From: Virgibacillus sp. SK37
GTDB taxonomy: Bacteria; Bacillota; Bacilli; Bacillales; Amphibacillaceae
Assembly (NCBI RefSeq): GCF_000725285.1
Contig: NZ_CP007161.1
Coordinates: forward strand, 248,001 to 312,000
Direction: 5' to 3'
Length of the DNA: 64,000 bases
Part shown: positions 52,024 to 60,055 of the stretch, piece after piece
Layout of the letters: the number at the start of each line of letters is the position of its first letter
Numbering within the stretch: position 1 is the first letter of the stretch
The notes under the pieces: generated by a model
What the model saw: only the letters and a program-made list of their open reading frames with translations
The model's database searches: none
What the model was told of the DNA's origin: nothing
Translations under genes and position numbers: made by a program

Positions 52024-54430
52024 TACAGCAAAAACCTTAATAGAAGATAAAAATGTTTATCGTGTGGAGGGTTTCTCCTGTGCAAACTGTGCAGGGAAAT
52101 TCGAAAAAAATGTAAAACAACTACCAGGAGTACAGGATGCTAAAGTCAATTTTGGAGCTTCTAAAATTGATGTATTTGGAAATGCAACCGTTGAAGAACT
52201 AGAAGAGGCTGGTGCTTTCGAGAATCTTAAAGTGGTACCAGAGAAAGCAAGAAGACGGGTCGAACCTGTGGTAATTGAAGATAAAAATGTTTATCGTGTT
52301 GAGGGATTTTCCTGTGCAAACTGTGCTGGAAAGTTTGAAAAAAATGTAAAACAACTATCAGGAGTTCAGGATGCAAAAGTAAACTTTGGAGCTTCTAAAA
52401 TTGATGTTTTCGGAAATACAAGCCTTGAAGAGCTTGAAAAAGCAGGTGCTTTCGAGAATCTTAAAGTATTTCCTGAAAAACTGGCGAATCAAACGACAAA
52501 AGAGACCAGAGAGGACAACAAGGTTCAAAAAGAAGAGAAAATACCATTTTATAAAAAACATAGTACATTACTGTTTGCCACATTACTAATTGCTTTTGGT
52601 TACCTTTCTCACTTTGTAAATGGAGAAGATAACCTCGTAACTTCCATGTTATTTGTAGGTTCAATTGTAATTGGCGGATATTCACTATTTAAAGTTGGTT
52701 TTCAAAATTTGATACGCTTTGATTTCGACATGAAAACCCTGATGACAGTTGCCGTTATTGGAGCTGCCATCATCGGTGAATGGGCAGAGGCGTCCATTGT
52801 TGTCATTCTGTTTGCAATCAGTGAAGCTCTTGAACGTTTCTCTATGGACAGAGCAAGACAGTCCATTCGTTCATTGATGGATATTGCCCCAAAAGAAGCA
52901 CTTGTTAGACGAAATGGTCAGGAAATAATGATCCATGTAGATGATATTGTTGTAGGCGATATTATGATTGTCAAACCAGGGCAAAAAATTGCCATGGATG
53001 GGCTAGTTGTTAATGGCTTGTCGGCTGTCAATCAGGCAGCTATAACAGGAGAATCAGTCCCTGTTTCCAAAACGGTAGATGATGAAGTATTTGCAGGTAC
53101 GCTTAACGAAGAGGGATTACTTGAAGTAAAAATCACCAAATATGTAGAAGATACAACCATTGCCAAAATTATTCATCTTGTTGAAGAAGCACAAGGGGAG
53201 CGTGCTCCAGCCCAAGCATTCGTAGATAAGTTTGCAAAATATTACACTCCGATCATTATGGTTATTGCAGCCTTGGTTGCAGTCGTTCCACCTTTATTCT
53301 TTGGTGGAGGTTGGGATACATGGGTTTACCAAGGATTAGCAGTACTTGTAGTTGGGTGTCCTTGTGCATTAGTAATTTCTACTCCAATTTCGATTGTTTC
53401 GGCAATTGGAAATGCTGCTAAAAAAGGTGTGTTGATTAAAGGCGGTGCCTATTTGGAGGAATTGGGAGCCATCAAGGCAATCGCATTTGATAAAACAGGA
53501 ACACTGACAAAAGGTGTACCAGTGGTAACAGATTTTAAAGTATTAAATAATCAAGTGGAAGAAAAAGAGCTATTTTCCATTATTACAGCTTTAGAATATC
53601 GTTCACAACATCCACTTGCTTCAGCAATTATGCAGAGGGCTGAGCAAGATAATATTCCTTATTCGAATGTGCAAGTGGAAGACTTCACTTCGATTACTGG
53701 GCGAGGTATAAAAGGGGTTGTAAACGGAACAACTTATTATATTGGTAGTCCCAGACTTTTTAAGGAATTAAATGTTTCCGATTTTAGCCTTGAGTTTGAA
53801 AACAATGTGAAAATCCTACAAAATCAAGGAAAAACAGCCATGATCATTGGAACGGAACAAACAATCCTCGGTGTAATTGCGGTTGCAGATGAAGTACGTG
53901 AGACAAGCAAAAATGTGATTCAAAAACTTCACCAGTTAGGAATTAAGCAAACAATAATGCTAACTGGTGATAATCAAGGTACCGCAAATGCAATTGGTGC
54001 ACATGTAGGCGTATCTGATATTCAATCCGAACTGATGCCACAGGATAAATTAGATTTTATTAAAAAAATGCAATCGGAGCATGGTAACGTAGCTATGATT
54101 GGCGATGGCGTTAATGATGCTCCTGCACTTGCTGCATCCACTGTCGGAATAGCAATGGGCGGGGCTGGTACAGATACTGCAATCGAAACAGCTGATATAG
54201 CCTTAATGGGAGACGATTTAAGCAAACTTCCATTTGCAGTAAGACTCAGTCGAAAAACGCTAAATATCATCAAAGCTAACATCACTTTTGCTATTGGAAT
54301 TAAATTAATTGCTTTACTATTGGTTATTCCAGGCTGGTTAACGCTTTGGATTGCTATTCTTTCAGATATGGGAGCTACTATTTTGGTAGCATTAAATAGT
54401 TTACGACTGATGAGAGTGAAGGATAAATAG
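52016..54430 (+). CDS. cadA: CadA, Cd/Zn-exporting P1B-type ATPase with two N-terminal metal-binding domains
   Basis: This 804-aa ATPase starts with two nearly identical HMA domains, each with [13 protein letters not shown] (about residues 22-34 and 100-112). They are encoded by a 190-base DNA repeat with a 234-base period (52043 and 52277). The core has membrane CPC (VVGCPCALV), DKTGTLTKG, a catalytic HP in SQHPLAS, and [11 protein letters not shown]. All are intact, so Cd and Zn export is likely. TTG 52016 follows AAGGAGG. The double HMA is found in some plasmid CadA forms. Confidence 0.96.
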   Translation: MDNTAKTLIEDKNVYRVEGFSCANCAGKFEKNVKQLPGVQDAKVNFGASKIDVFGNATVEELEEAGAFENLKVVPEKARRRVEPVVIEDKNVYRVEGFSCANCAGKFEKNVKQLSGVQDAKVNFGASKIDVFGNTSLEELEKAGAFENLKVFPEKLANQTTKETREDNKVQKEEKIPFYKKHSTLLFATLLIAFGYLSHFVNGEDNLVTSMLFVGSIVIGGYSLFKVGFQNLIRFDFDMKTLMTVAVIGAAIIGEWAEASIVVILFAISEALERFSMDRARQSIRSLMDIAPKEALVRRNGQEIMIHVDDIVVGDIMIVKPGQKIAMDGLVVNGLSAVNQAAITGESVPVSKTVDDEVFAGTLNEEGLLEVKITKYVEDTTIAKIIHLVEEAQGERAPAQAFVDKFAKYYTPIIMVIAALVAVVPPLFFGGGWDTWVYQGLAVLVVGCPCALVISTPISIVSAIGNAAKKGVLIKGGAYLEELGAIKAIAFDKTGTLTKGVPVVTDFKVLNNQVEEKELFSIITALEYRSQHPLASAIMQRAEQDNIPYSNVQVEDFTSITGRGIKGVVNGTTYYIGSPRLFKELNVSDFSLEFENNVKILQNQGKTAMIIGTEQTILGVIAVADEVRETSKNVIQKLHQLGIKQTIMLTGDNQGTANAIGAHVGVSDIQSELMPQDKLDFIKKMQSEHGNVAMIGDGVNDAPALAASTVGIAMGGAGTDTAIETADIALMGDDLSKLPFAVRLSRKTLNIIKANITFAIGIKLIALLLVIPGWLTLWIAILSDMGATILVALNSLRLMRVKDK

Positions 54431-54508
54431 GTACTATATGTGTGAAATTTACGGAAGGGCTTTTCAATTTGAAGAAAAGTCCTACCCTAAAATATTGGAG
54501 ATGGAAAA

Positions 54509-55126
54509 ATGATCGCAACGATACTGACGGCTGCTGCGGTATATGTAGCAACAGGAATTGATTATCTCGTCATATTAATTCTTTTGTTTTCGCAAGTAAA
54601 AAAAGGTCAGGTAAAACATATTTGGATAGGACAATATATAGGGACTGCAATTGTGATAGGAGCAAGTCTTTTAGTTGCACAGGGGGTTGTGAATTTAATT
54701 CCGCAGCAATGGGTTATCGGACTACTTGGACTTTTACCACTTTACTTAGGTGTGAAAATATGGATTAAAGGAGAAGAGGATCAAGATGAAAGTAGTATTT
54801 TATCCTTATTCTCCTCTGAAAAATTTAATAAACTATTTTTGACGATGACTTTCATCGTATTGGCTTCCAGTGCGGATGACTTTTCCATTTATATACCGTA
54901 CTTCACGACCTTAAATATGTCTGAAATCTTTATTGCTTCTATTGTCTTTTTAATTATGGTTGGAGTTTTGTGCTATGTCAGTTACCGTCTAGCTTCATTC
55001 GATTTTGTATCGGAAACAATTGAAAAATATGAACGTTGGATTGTACCAATTGTATTCATAGGGTTAGGGATTTATATATTGTTTGAAAATGGAACATTTA
55101 ATGCTTTATTCTCATTCCTATTTTAA
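54509..55126 (+). CDS. cadD: CadD-family cadmium resistance membrane protein
   Basis: This 205-aa protein has five to six membrane segments and the CadD/LysE-like start TAAAVYVATGIDYLVILILL, with conserved Asp. SSADDFSIYIPYF near 125 and KYERWIVPIVFIGLGIYIL near the end are CadD-like. ATG 54509 follows TGGAGATGG, 78 bases after cadA, with a hairpin (ACGGAAGGGCTTTTC / GAAGAAAAGTCC) between. It probably exports cadmium together with cadA. Confidence 0.9.
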   Translation: MIATILTAAAVYVATGIDYLVILILLFSQVKKGQVKHIWIGQYIGTAIVIGASLLVAQGVVNLIPQQWVIGLLGLLPLYLGVKIWIKGEEDQDESSILSLFSSEKFNKLFLTMTFIVLASSADDFSIYIPYFTTLNMSEIFIASIVFLIMVGVLCYVSYRLASFDFVSETIEKYERWIVPIVFIGLGIYILFENGTFNALFSFLF

Positions 55127-55166
55127 CAAACGGGTGCTTATCTTAAAAGATAAGCATTTTTTCTTC
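55123..55166 (+). repeat. cassette-boundary dyad element S12, with terminator
   Basis: TTTTAACAAACGGGTGC with core at 55131-55137, directly after the cadD stop. The GTGCTTATCTT / AAGATAAGCA arms form a 10-bp stem followed by TTTTTT, so it also acts as a terminator. Confidence 0.65.
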
Positions 55167-55295
55167 TTGAATTTATTAAAGACAGAATTGTTGAATAGAA
55201 CTCTTAAAGTGCTTGAGTATAAATAGTAATTAAATTACGATTGATATATGAGCATGTATTCATATATTAATCATAAAGTATTGGAGAGACGAAAA

Positions 55296-56339
55296 ATGTA
55301 TGACACAATTGTAATTGGTGCTGGTCAAGCTGGTCTTTCGATAGGCTACTATCTAAAAGAATATAATCATAACTATATTATTTTAGATAAAGGGAGCGAA
55401 GTGGGAGAAATCTGGAAAAAGAGATACGATTCTTTAATTTTATTTACCCCTCGAATTTATAACTCTTTACCTGGAATGTCTTTTGAAGGAGATAAACAAG
55501 GTTTTCCTACTAAAGATGAAGTTGTTACTTATCTAAAAAATTATGTCGAGAGATATGAGATACCAATTCATTTTCATACAGAAGTTGTAAGCGTCTCTAA
55601 GTTGAATGGTAACTTCTTAATAAAAACAAATCAAGGTGAATATCAAGCAAAAAATATTGTTATTGCAACTGGTCCTTTCCAAACACCTAAAATCCCATTA
55701 TTTTCAAAAGAGATACCATCTACTATTAATCAAATTCACTCATCACAGTATAAAAATTCAAGTCAATTGTTGGATGGGAATGCGTTAGTAATAGGGGGAG
55801 GTAATAGTGGAGCACAGATAGCTGTGGAATTGTCTAAGGAAAGGGATACTTACTTAGCAGTTAGTAAAAATCTTAGTTACTTACCATTAGTTTTAATGAG
55901 AAAGAGTATTTTTTTTTGGTTTGATAAATTAGGAATATTGAAGGCAAACAGTAATTCGAGACTTGGAAGAATAATTCAAAAGAAAGGAGACCCCATATTT
56001 GGCTTTGAATTAAAACGGGCAATTAAAGAAAATGAAGTGAAAGTTAAGAAAAGGGTTATTGGTGTAAACAAAAATAAGATTAAATTTGAAGATAATACAA
56101 TGATTAAAGTATCCAATATTATATGGGCAACAGGATTTGAAACCGAATTTCCTTGGTTACAAATAGATGGGGTTCTGGATAACGAAGGCAAAGTAATACA
56201 TAGTAGAGGAGTATCAAAAATTCAAGGGTTATATTTCATTGGTTTACCATGGCAATATCGACGTGGATCTGCTTTATTACAAGGTGTAGGATATGATGCA
56301 AAACATATTGTTAAAAAAATAGAAGAAAGGTTATATTAA
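55296..56339 (+). CDS. flavin-containing monooxygenase-like oxidoreductase (CzcO/ArsO type)
   Basis: This 347-aa two-dinucleotide-binding protein has a FAD motif, VIGAGQAGLSIGYYL, at residues 6-20. GEIWKKRYDSLILFTPR follows, an NADPH motif VIGGGNSGAQIAVEL lies near 170, and ATGFETEFPWL near 286. Genes of this COG2072 type often lie in cadmium, zinc or arsenic clusters under names such as CzcO or ArsO, but the substrate is unknown. ATG 55296 lies 6 bases after GGAGAG, so the upstream in-frame ATG at 55248 is unlikely. Confidence 0.85.
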   Translation: MYDTIVIGAGQAGLSIGYYLKEYNHNYIILDKGSEVGEIWKKRYDSLILFTPRIYNSLPGMSFEGDKQGFPTKDEVVTYLKNYVERYEIPIHFHTEVVSVSKLNGNFLIKTNQGEYQAKNIVIATGPFQTPKIPLFSKEIPSTINQIHSSQYKNSSQLLDGNALVIGGGNSGAQIAVELSKERDTYLAVSKNLSYLPLVLMRKSIFFWFDKLGILKANSNSRLGRIIQKKGDPIFGFELKRAIKENEVKVKKRVIGVNKNKIKFEDNTMIKVSNIIWATGFETEFPWLQIDGVLDNEGKVIHSRGVSKIQGLYFIGLPWQYRRGSALLQGVGYDAKHIVKKIEERLY

Positions 56340-56365
56340 CGAACTGGTGCTTTAGTTGAAGAATG
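56336..56365 (+). repeat. cassette-boundary dyad element S13
   Basis: TTAACGAACTGGTGCTTTAG followed by TTGAAGAATG. The core lies at 56344-56350, right after the oxidoreductase stop. The right arm TTTAGTTGAAG is the best match to the consensus. Confidence 0.65.
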
Positions 56366-56375
56366 AAATAAAATT

Positions 56376-56418
56376 GGACCATACATATTAGATATACCTA
56401 ATATGTATGGTCCTTTTA
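56376..56418 (+). terminator. intrinsic terminator near the right end of the Tn554-like element
   Basis: GGACCATACATATTAG (56376-56391) and CTAATATGTATGGTCC (56398-56413) form a perfect 16-bp stem with a 6-base loop, followed by TTTTAA. Confidence 0.95.
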
Positions 56419-56459
56419 ATTTCAACTGTTTCACTTGCCTAACCTAAATATAACACTGG

Positions 56460-56510
56460 CTTTATGAATACATGGATGATCGTGATGGTGACGGTATGGT
56501 AGGAGAGTAA
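56460..56510 (+). pseudogene. 3' fragment of the split nuclease gene
   Basis: In frame from CTT 56460 this reads LYEYMDDRDGDGMVGE and then TAA 56508-56510. That is the expected end of the Excalibur-type motif interrupted at 47459. Joining the two gives DHWLYEYMDD. It proves the 9-kb insertion. Confidence 0.85.
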
Positions 56511-56576
56511 GTGTCTAGAACTTTGAAATCTAAAAAGATTATATTATTGTTTAGCAGTGTAAGTTGCTTTAATTTA

Positions 56577-56604
56577 AAAAGGTAGCGATAACGCTACCTT
56601 TTAA
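56577..56604. terminator. bidirectional hairpin
   Basis: AAAAGGTAGCG-ATAA-CGCTACCTTTT is a perfect 11-bp stem with T tracts on both sides, after the nuclease gene end. Confidence 0.85.
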
Positions 56605-56605
56605 T

Positions 56606-56730
56606 TAATCAGTATATTTATCTTTTAACTGATCAGAACCAATCCCATCTACTAAAATTAAAACTAATGGTGCAAAACTTACCACAGTTTCTGGTAATCC
56701 TTCTAAAATTATAATGTTTGTGTCAATAAA
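56606..56730 (-). pseudogene. C-terminal fragment of an unknown protein
   Basis: A minus-strand open frame of 41 codons without start reads NIIILEGLPETVVSFAPLVL and then ILVDGIGSDQLKDKYTD. It ends right beside the hairpin at 56577, as a gene end would. The family is not recognised. A stop at 56731-56733 precedes it, so it is a relic. Confidence 0.35.
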
Positions 56731-57081
56731 TTAATTGGCTCTTCGCTATTTATGTAAAGGTGCACACTATTCCAGCCAAAAACAGGTGTTTTTTTGCATA
56801 TTAGAACGGATATTTTCACGTTATCTTAGCCGAAATCTGGTGCAATGTGCTAATTTCCAACCATTTATTTATAATTATCCGATTGTGGTTTGACATGGAG
56901 CCTCTGTGGGCATGGGTTGTAGTTAATGGTGAAACAGGGAAAACACCGATTTCACAAGGCGTATAGCCTACCATGCCCACTTCTCCGTGTAAAGCCGTGT
57001 CAATGATTTTTGTTAGTATTTTCCAATCTGGAATACCGTGCTAATGTGAAACTGAAATAAAGTGTATATTTACAGTCAAAA

Positions 57082-57286
57082 ATCAGGATTGCCTAATCTT
57101 AACCCTACATAATATATGTCAAAAATAAGGTTTGGATAGTCAAATAAATATAAAAGATTCCCTGATGAGTGACATGTAAAAAGATAACCAAGTCAAGCAC
57201 CAGTCAACAGCGAAATGTCAGGGCACACAAGAAGCCTTATTTACTGCACAAGCCGATGTTAGCAATTAAAAAGGTAAGGTACCCAT
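57082..57286 (+). repeat. dispersed repeat family 1, copy 3 (long form)
   Basis: It starts ATCAGGATTGCCTAATCTTA. It has GATGAGTGACATGTAAAAAG, then an extra block with AAGAAGCCTTATTTACTGCA and GTTAGCAATTAAAAAGGT that copies 1 and 2 lack, and ends AGGTACCCAT. No gene is seen in 56731-57598. Confidence 0.75.
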
Positions 57287-57598
57287 CCCTAGCTTATAGC
57301 ACGGTACGATTTTTGTGAAATCTAGTTTCAGTACGTATTATTCAGCGTAAGGTACATCGGAGCGGGAAATGTATCCAATTCAATTATTACCTGTTATTTG
57401 GCTTTACCTTATACCTATATCCTAATCTTAATATTCGATGCAACTCGTCCATTGTTTTCCCACTGATTACGCTAATTGCATAACCTGTCCACTTCTTTTC
57501 TAGCTCTATCTAATGTTATAAGTTTATTTACCATCAATTATAAACCATCATCTTTATTAATGTAGTTTTGGGTTGGGAAAATGATAATAAGAGAGGGA

Positions 57599-57997
57599 TT
57601 ATAGATTACTTTGCATAAAGTTAACTAAAAATGCCACGTTTTCTTCTAGCAATCCAAATTCTTTATGGGTAAGTAAGTGGTTGTGGGCAATCTTGTTCCG
57701 GATTGGGTAAAGTTGGTGTAATAGCGTAAGGAATTTACGTGGGATTTTTTTGAAGGCCTTTGGATAAATGGCGAAATACGAACTGTAATCAGAAAAGTTA
57801 AGTGAATCAAATGTGCGTGATGGGGGTCTGTTATATTCCTTTCTAGGGGCTACTTCATACCAATGGATTCCGTAGTAATCTTCCATCTTTCTGTGAATGT
57901 ATGAACGTAAAGAGTTTTCTATTTCGTATAAGAGTCCATATGCATTTTTCATTAATTCCAAATCAGCATTTTTTTCGGTCACAATCAATAGATTCAC
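57599..57997 (-). CDS. HEPN-domain protein, possible RNase toxin, 132 aa
   Basis: The helical protein ends with the HEPN catalytic motif R-x4-H as RNKIAHNH near residues 108-115, after a segment LRSYIHRKMEDYYG typical of the Swt1/AbiJ-type HEPN helix. HEPN proteins are RNases in toxin-antitoxin and abortive-infection systems. No nucleotidyltransferase (MNT) or other partner lies beside it. ATG 57995-57997 follows a weak GAGGTG. The motif is intact, so activity is possible; the role is inference. Confidence 0.65.
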   Translation of the reverse strand: MNLLIVTEKNADLELMKNAYGLLYEIENSLRSYIHRKMEDYYGIHWYEVAPRKEYNRPPSRTFDSLNFSDYSSYFAIYPKAFKKIPRKFLTLLHQLYPIRNKIAHNHLLTHKEFGLLEENVAFLVNFMQSNL

Positions 57998-58188
57998 CTC
58001 ATATTTAATTTTAGTAGTTCAATTTAACTAATACTATAGTACACTATTTACTATTTTCTGACAATGTATTTCGAGAATATTTATTAGTAGAACTCCCCAA
58101 AATGTAGAATGTACTTAAATGGTCAAGGATGTTAAGTATCTACCACCATGATTCTCAGTTAACCATTAGGTAGACTACTCTGAATGTA

Positions 58189-58396
58189 ATCAGGATTGCC
58201 TAATCTTAACCCTATATAAATATTGTCAAAAATAAGGTTTCGATTGTATAAATTAAAAAACTCCATGAAAAGTGACATGTAACAGGACAAATAAAGGCAT
58301 CAGCAATCTAATTAGATGTCACGGAACAAAAAAAGCCTTATTTGCAACACAAGTTATCGTTAGCATTCTGATTAGCAATAAATTAGGTACCCGTCT
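58189..58396 (+). repeat. dispersed repeat family 1, copy 4 (long form)
   Basis: Starts like copy 3, then AAAAGTGACATGTAACAGGA and the AAAAAGCCTTATTTGCAACA block, ending TTAGGTACCCGT. The last base block lies about 75 bases before the SOS-type box of yolD. No gene is seen in 57998-58534. Confidence 0.75.
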
Positions 58397-58471
58397 GTGA
58401 AATATGCTTGATAATAATGAAGTACAGGGACTTGTGTTCGCTTGTATATCTGTCTTCCTTCTGTTAGAGTG

Positions 58472-58484
58472 GAACATACGTTTC
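58472..58484. promoter_or_regulatory. candidate LexA/DinR (SOS) box
   Basis: GAACATACGTTTC matches the Bacillus SOS consensus CGAAC-N4-GTTCG with a few differences. It lies 51 bases before the yolD-like gene, whose chromosomal relatives are SOS-controlled. Confidence 0.6.
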
Positions 58485-58534
58485 GCCGTGAGCTGATGCA
58501 TATAATCTTCGTTTTTAAAGAGGTGGAGAATAGA

Positions 58535-58795
58535 ATGGTAAATGATAGAGGCAATATCAAATGGACATCTATAATGATGCCTGAGCACATAAATCTGTTA
58601 AAGCAAATGTGGGAAGAAAAAGACCATAAGAAAAAGCCCATATTAGACGAGCAACAAGTGAATGAAATTAGTTTGAAGTTACAGTTGGCGATATCAAACG
58701 ACTTGAATGTATCCATTGATTATTATAAACAGCACGATTTTCATAAGATAAATGGCAAATTAATAAAGATTGATTTAATGAGGAAGTATTTGTAA
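58535..58795 (+). CDS. YolD-like protein, 86 aa
   Basis: NDRGNIKWTSIMMPEHINLL near the start, KPILDEQQVNEISLKLQLAI in the middle and VSIDYYKQHDFHKINGKLIK at the end match the YolD family. YolD proteins accompany the Y-family polymerase UvrX/YqjW in SOS-induced operons. ATG 58535 follows AAGAGGTGGAG, and a longer frame from 58442 would run through the promoter. No polymerase gene follows, so the operon is incomplete. Confidence 0.8.
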   Translation: MVNDRGNIKWTSIMMPEHINLLKQMWEEKDHKKKPILDEQQVNEISLKLQLAISNDLNVSIDYYKQHDFHKINGKLIKIDLMRKYL

Positions 58796-59127
58796 CTGAA
58801 TGATGAAAATTCAACGGAAATATTGCTAGAGAATATACTTGATGTGCACATAGATTAGTGAGTCTATGTGTTTTTATTTGCCTAGGTGAGTTAGGCTCCA
58901 TTTGATGAGATAACTTTCAGTTCTTTTAAAGGCAACCTTATAAACGTTTGCCCTGTATGAAAAAAACCTTCTTTAAGGGCGAAAGAAATGGCTAGGGTAT
59001 TAATAAATAAGATATAGTTCGCCCTGTATTTTATGTAAAGGTTTATAGGGTTTGCAAGAGGTACGCTCCTTGCTATTTCTTCCTATTTCGTAGTACATCC
59101 TCGAACATGTAAAAGATTATTATACAA

Positions 59128-59145
59128 TTAGTAACTGCTATAATA
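59128..59145 (+). promoter_or_regulatory. extended -10 promoter before the second helicase module
   Basis: ACTGCTATAAT contains TG-N-TATAAT. The predicted transcript would start near 59152, a few bases before the AAGGAGAGG site at 59163-59171. No clear -35 is needed for an extended -10. The interval 58799-59127 shows no gene. Confidence 0.5.
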
Positions 59146-59178
59146 TTAATAACAATATAAGAAAGGAGAGGTGCTGTT

Positions 59179-60054
59179 ATAAAGAAAAAGGAAACTGAGT
59201 CTGATATCTTAGTTACTTCATATATTCATGGATTTAGTTCAAAAGAAGAAGCTATAGAAAATATTGCGTTAATCCAGTCCCATCTAGATCAGGTCAATAT
59301 CAAAAATAATAAACACAATAGATTGGATGAATCTTCATTTGGTTATCTGCTAAATAATGGGAACCCAATTGCTCTAGGTTCTTGGGAAAACTCCGAAAGG
59401 ACACGTAATGAGATTAAACATTACCTAACCAATAATTATTGGTATAACTTGAATGATCTATCTTCTATCCCTCCTGAAACTCTACCGAAGGTAATATCTT
59501 CGATTATGAATGGTCCCTTTCGTTTTATTCAAGAGTCCTTCTCAAGTGGTGATAAACAGGCTGAAAGAAGATATCATTTGTATTTACCTGTTACAGAATT
59601 AGAAAATGTAGATTTTGAGGTTCAACAATTAATTTATGAATGGGTAAGAGATGACCTTGAGATAAAGCTCGGAATCCAATTAGATAGTAGTACATACCTT
59701 CATAAAAACATTCTGCCATCAACGAATAAAGTGAAAGTGAATAAAGATGCATCAATCTTTGATTTACAACCATACTTGAACAAATATAGACGTATTGAAA
59801 AGGTTGTGAAAAAGAAAAATGACGCAATAGGTAAGCGGGAAATGATTCAACAGGTGGCAGAGGAAAACTTTAAGGGTAAAAACATTACGTCTATAGTGAA
59901 TTTCGATGAGTTATTAAAGGCCTTTCAAACGAATGGATTAGCCAAAGAACTAACCTATGATGAAAGAAGTTATTTGTACATGGCTCTAAACAATATGGAA
60001 GAAGATGGTCAAATTACCGAACAACAAAAATATGATTTAGCGGAGGTGGTTTAG
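59179..60054 (+). CDS. unknown protein paired with helicase copy 2, 291 aa, possible ATA start
   Basis: The frame is open from 59161 to 60054. AAGGAGAGG (59163-59171) lies 7 bases before ATA 59179, and the first standard start, TTG 59323, has no ribosome binding site and would remove 48 residues. The ORF therefore begins at ATA, or a frameshift separates it from GTG 59171. The protein has no clear motif. ERRYHLYLPVTELENVD and LGIQLDSSTYLHKNILPSTN could be primase-polymerase-like. Its end matches the fragment at 1-156. It precedes the helicase by one base after its stop. Confidence 0.65.
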   Translation: MKKKETESDILVTSYIHGFSSKEEAIENIALIQSHLDQVNIKNNKHNRLDESSFGYLLNNGNPIALGSWENSERTRNEIKHYLTNNYWYNLNDLSSIPPETLPKVISSIMNGPFRFIQESFSSGDKQAERRYHLYLPVTELENVDFEVQQLIYEWVRDDLEIKLGIQLDSSTYLHKNILPSTNKVKVNKDASIFDLQPYLNKYRRIEKVVKKKNDAIGKREMIQQVAEENFKGKNITSIVNFDELLKAFQTNGLAKELTYDERSYLYMALNNMEEDGQITEQQKYDLAEVV

Positions 60055-60055
60055 A

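Larger units (their letters stand above)
47460..56459 (+). mobile_element. Tn554-family transposon carrying cadmium resistance, about 9.0 kb
   Basis: tnpA, tnpB and tnpC are in the order and sizes of Tn554. The limits come from the nuclease gene it splits: coding sequence stops matching after TGG 47457-47459 and resumes at CTT 56460. No inverted repeats or target duplication are evident, which is normal for Tn554; TGG is shared at both junctions, so each limit is uncertain by about 3 bases. The cargo is cadC-cadA-cadD and a flavin monooxygenase-like gene. Confidence 0.85.

Noticed and set aside
45844-58396. CRISPR array from repeated segments
   Set aside because: The repeats are 130-210 bp and far apart, with no short regularly spaced repeats.
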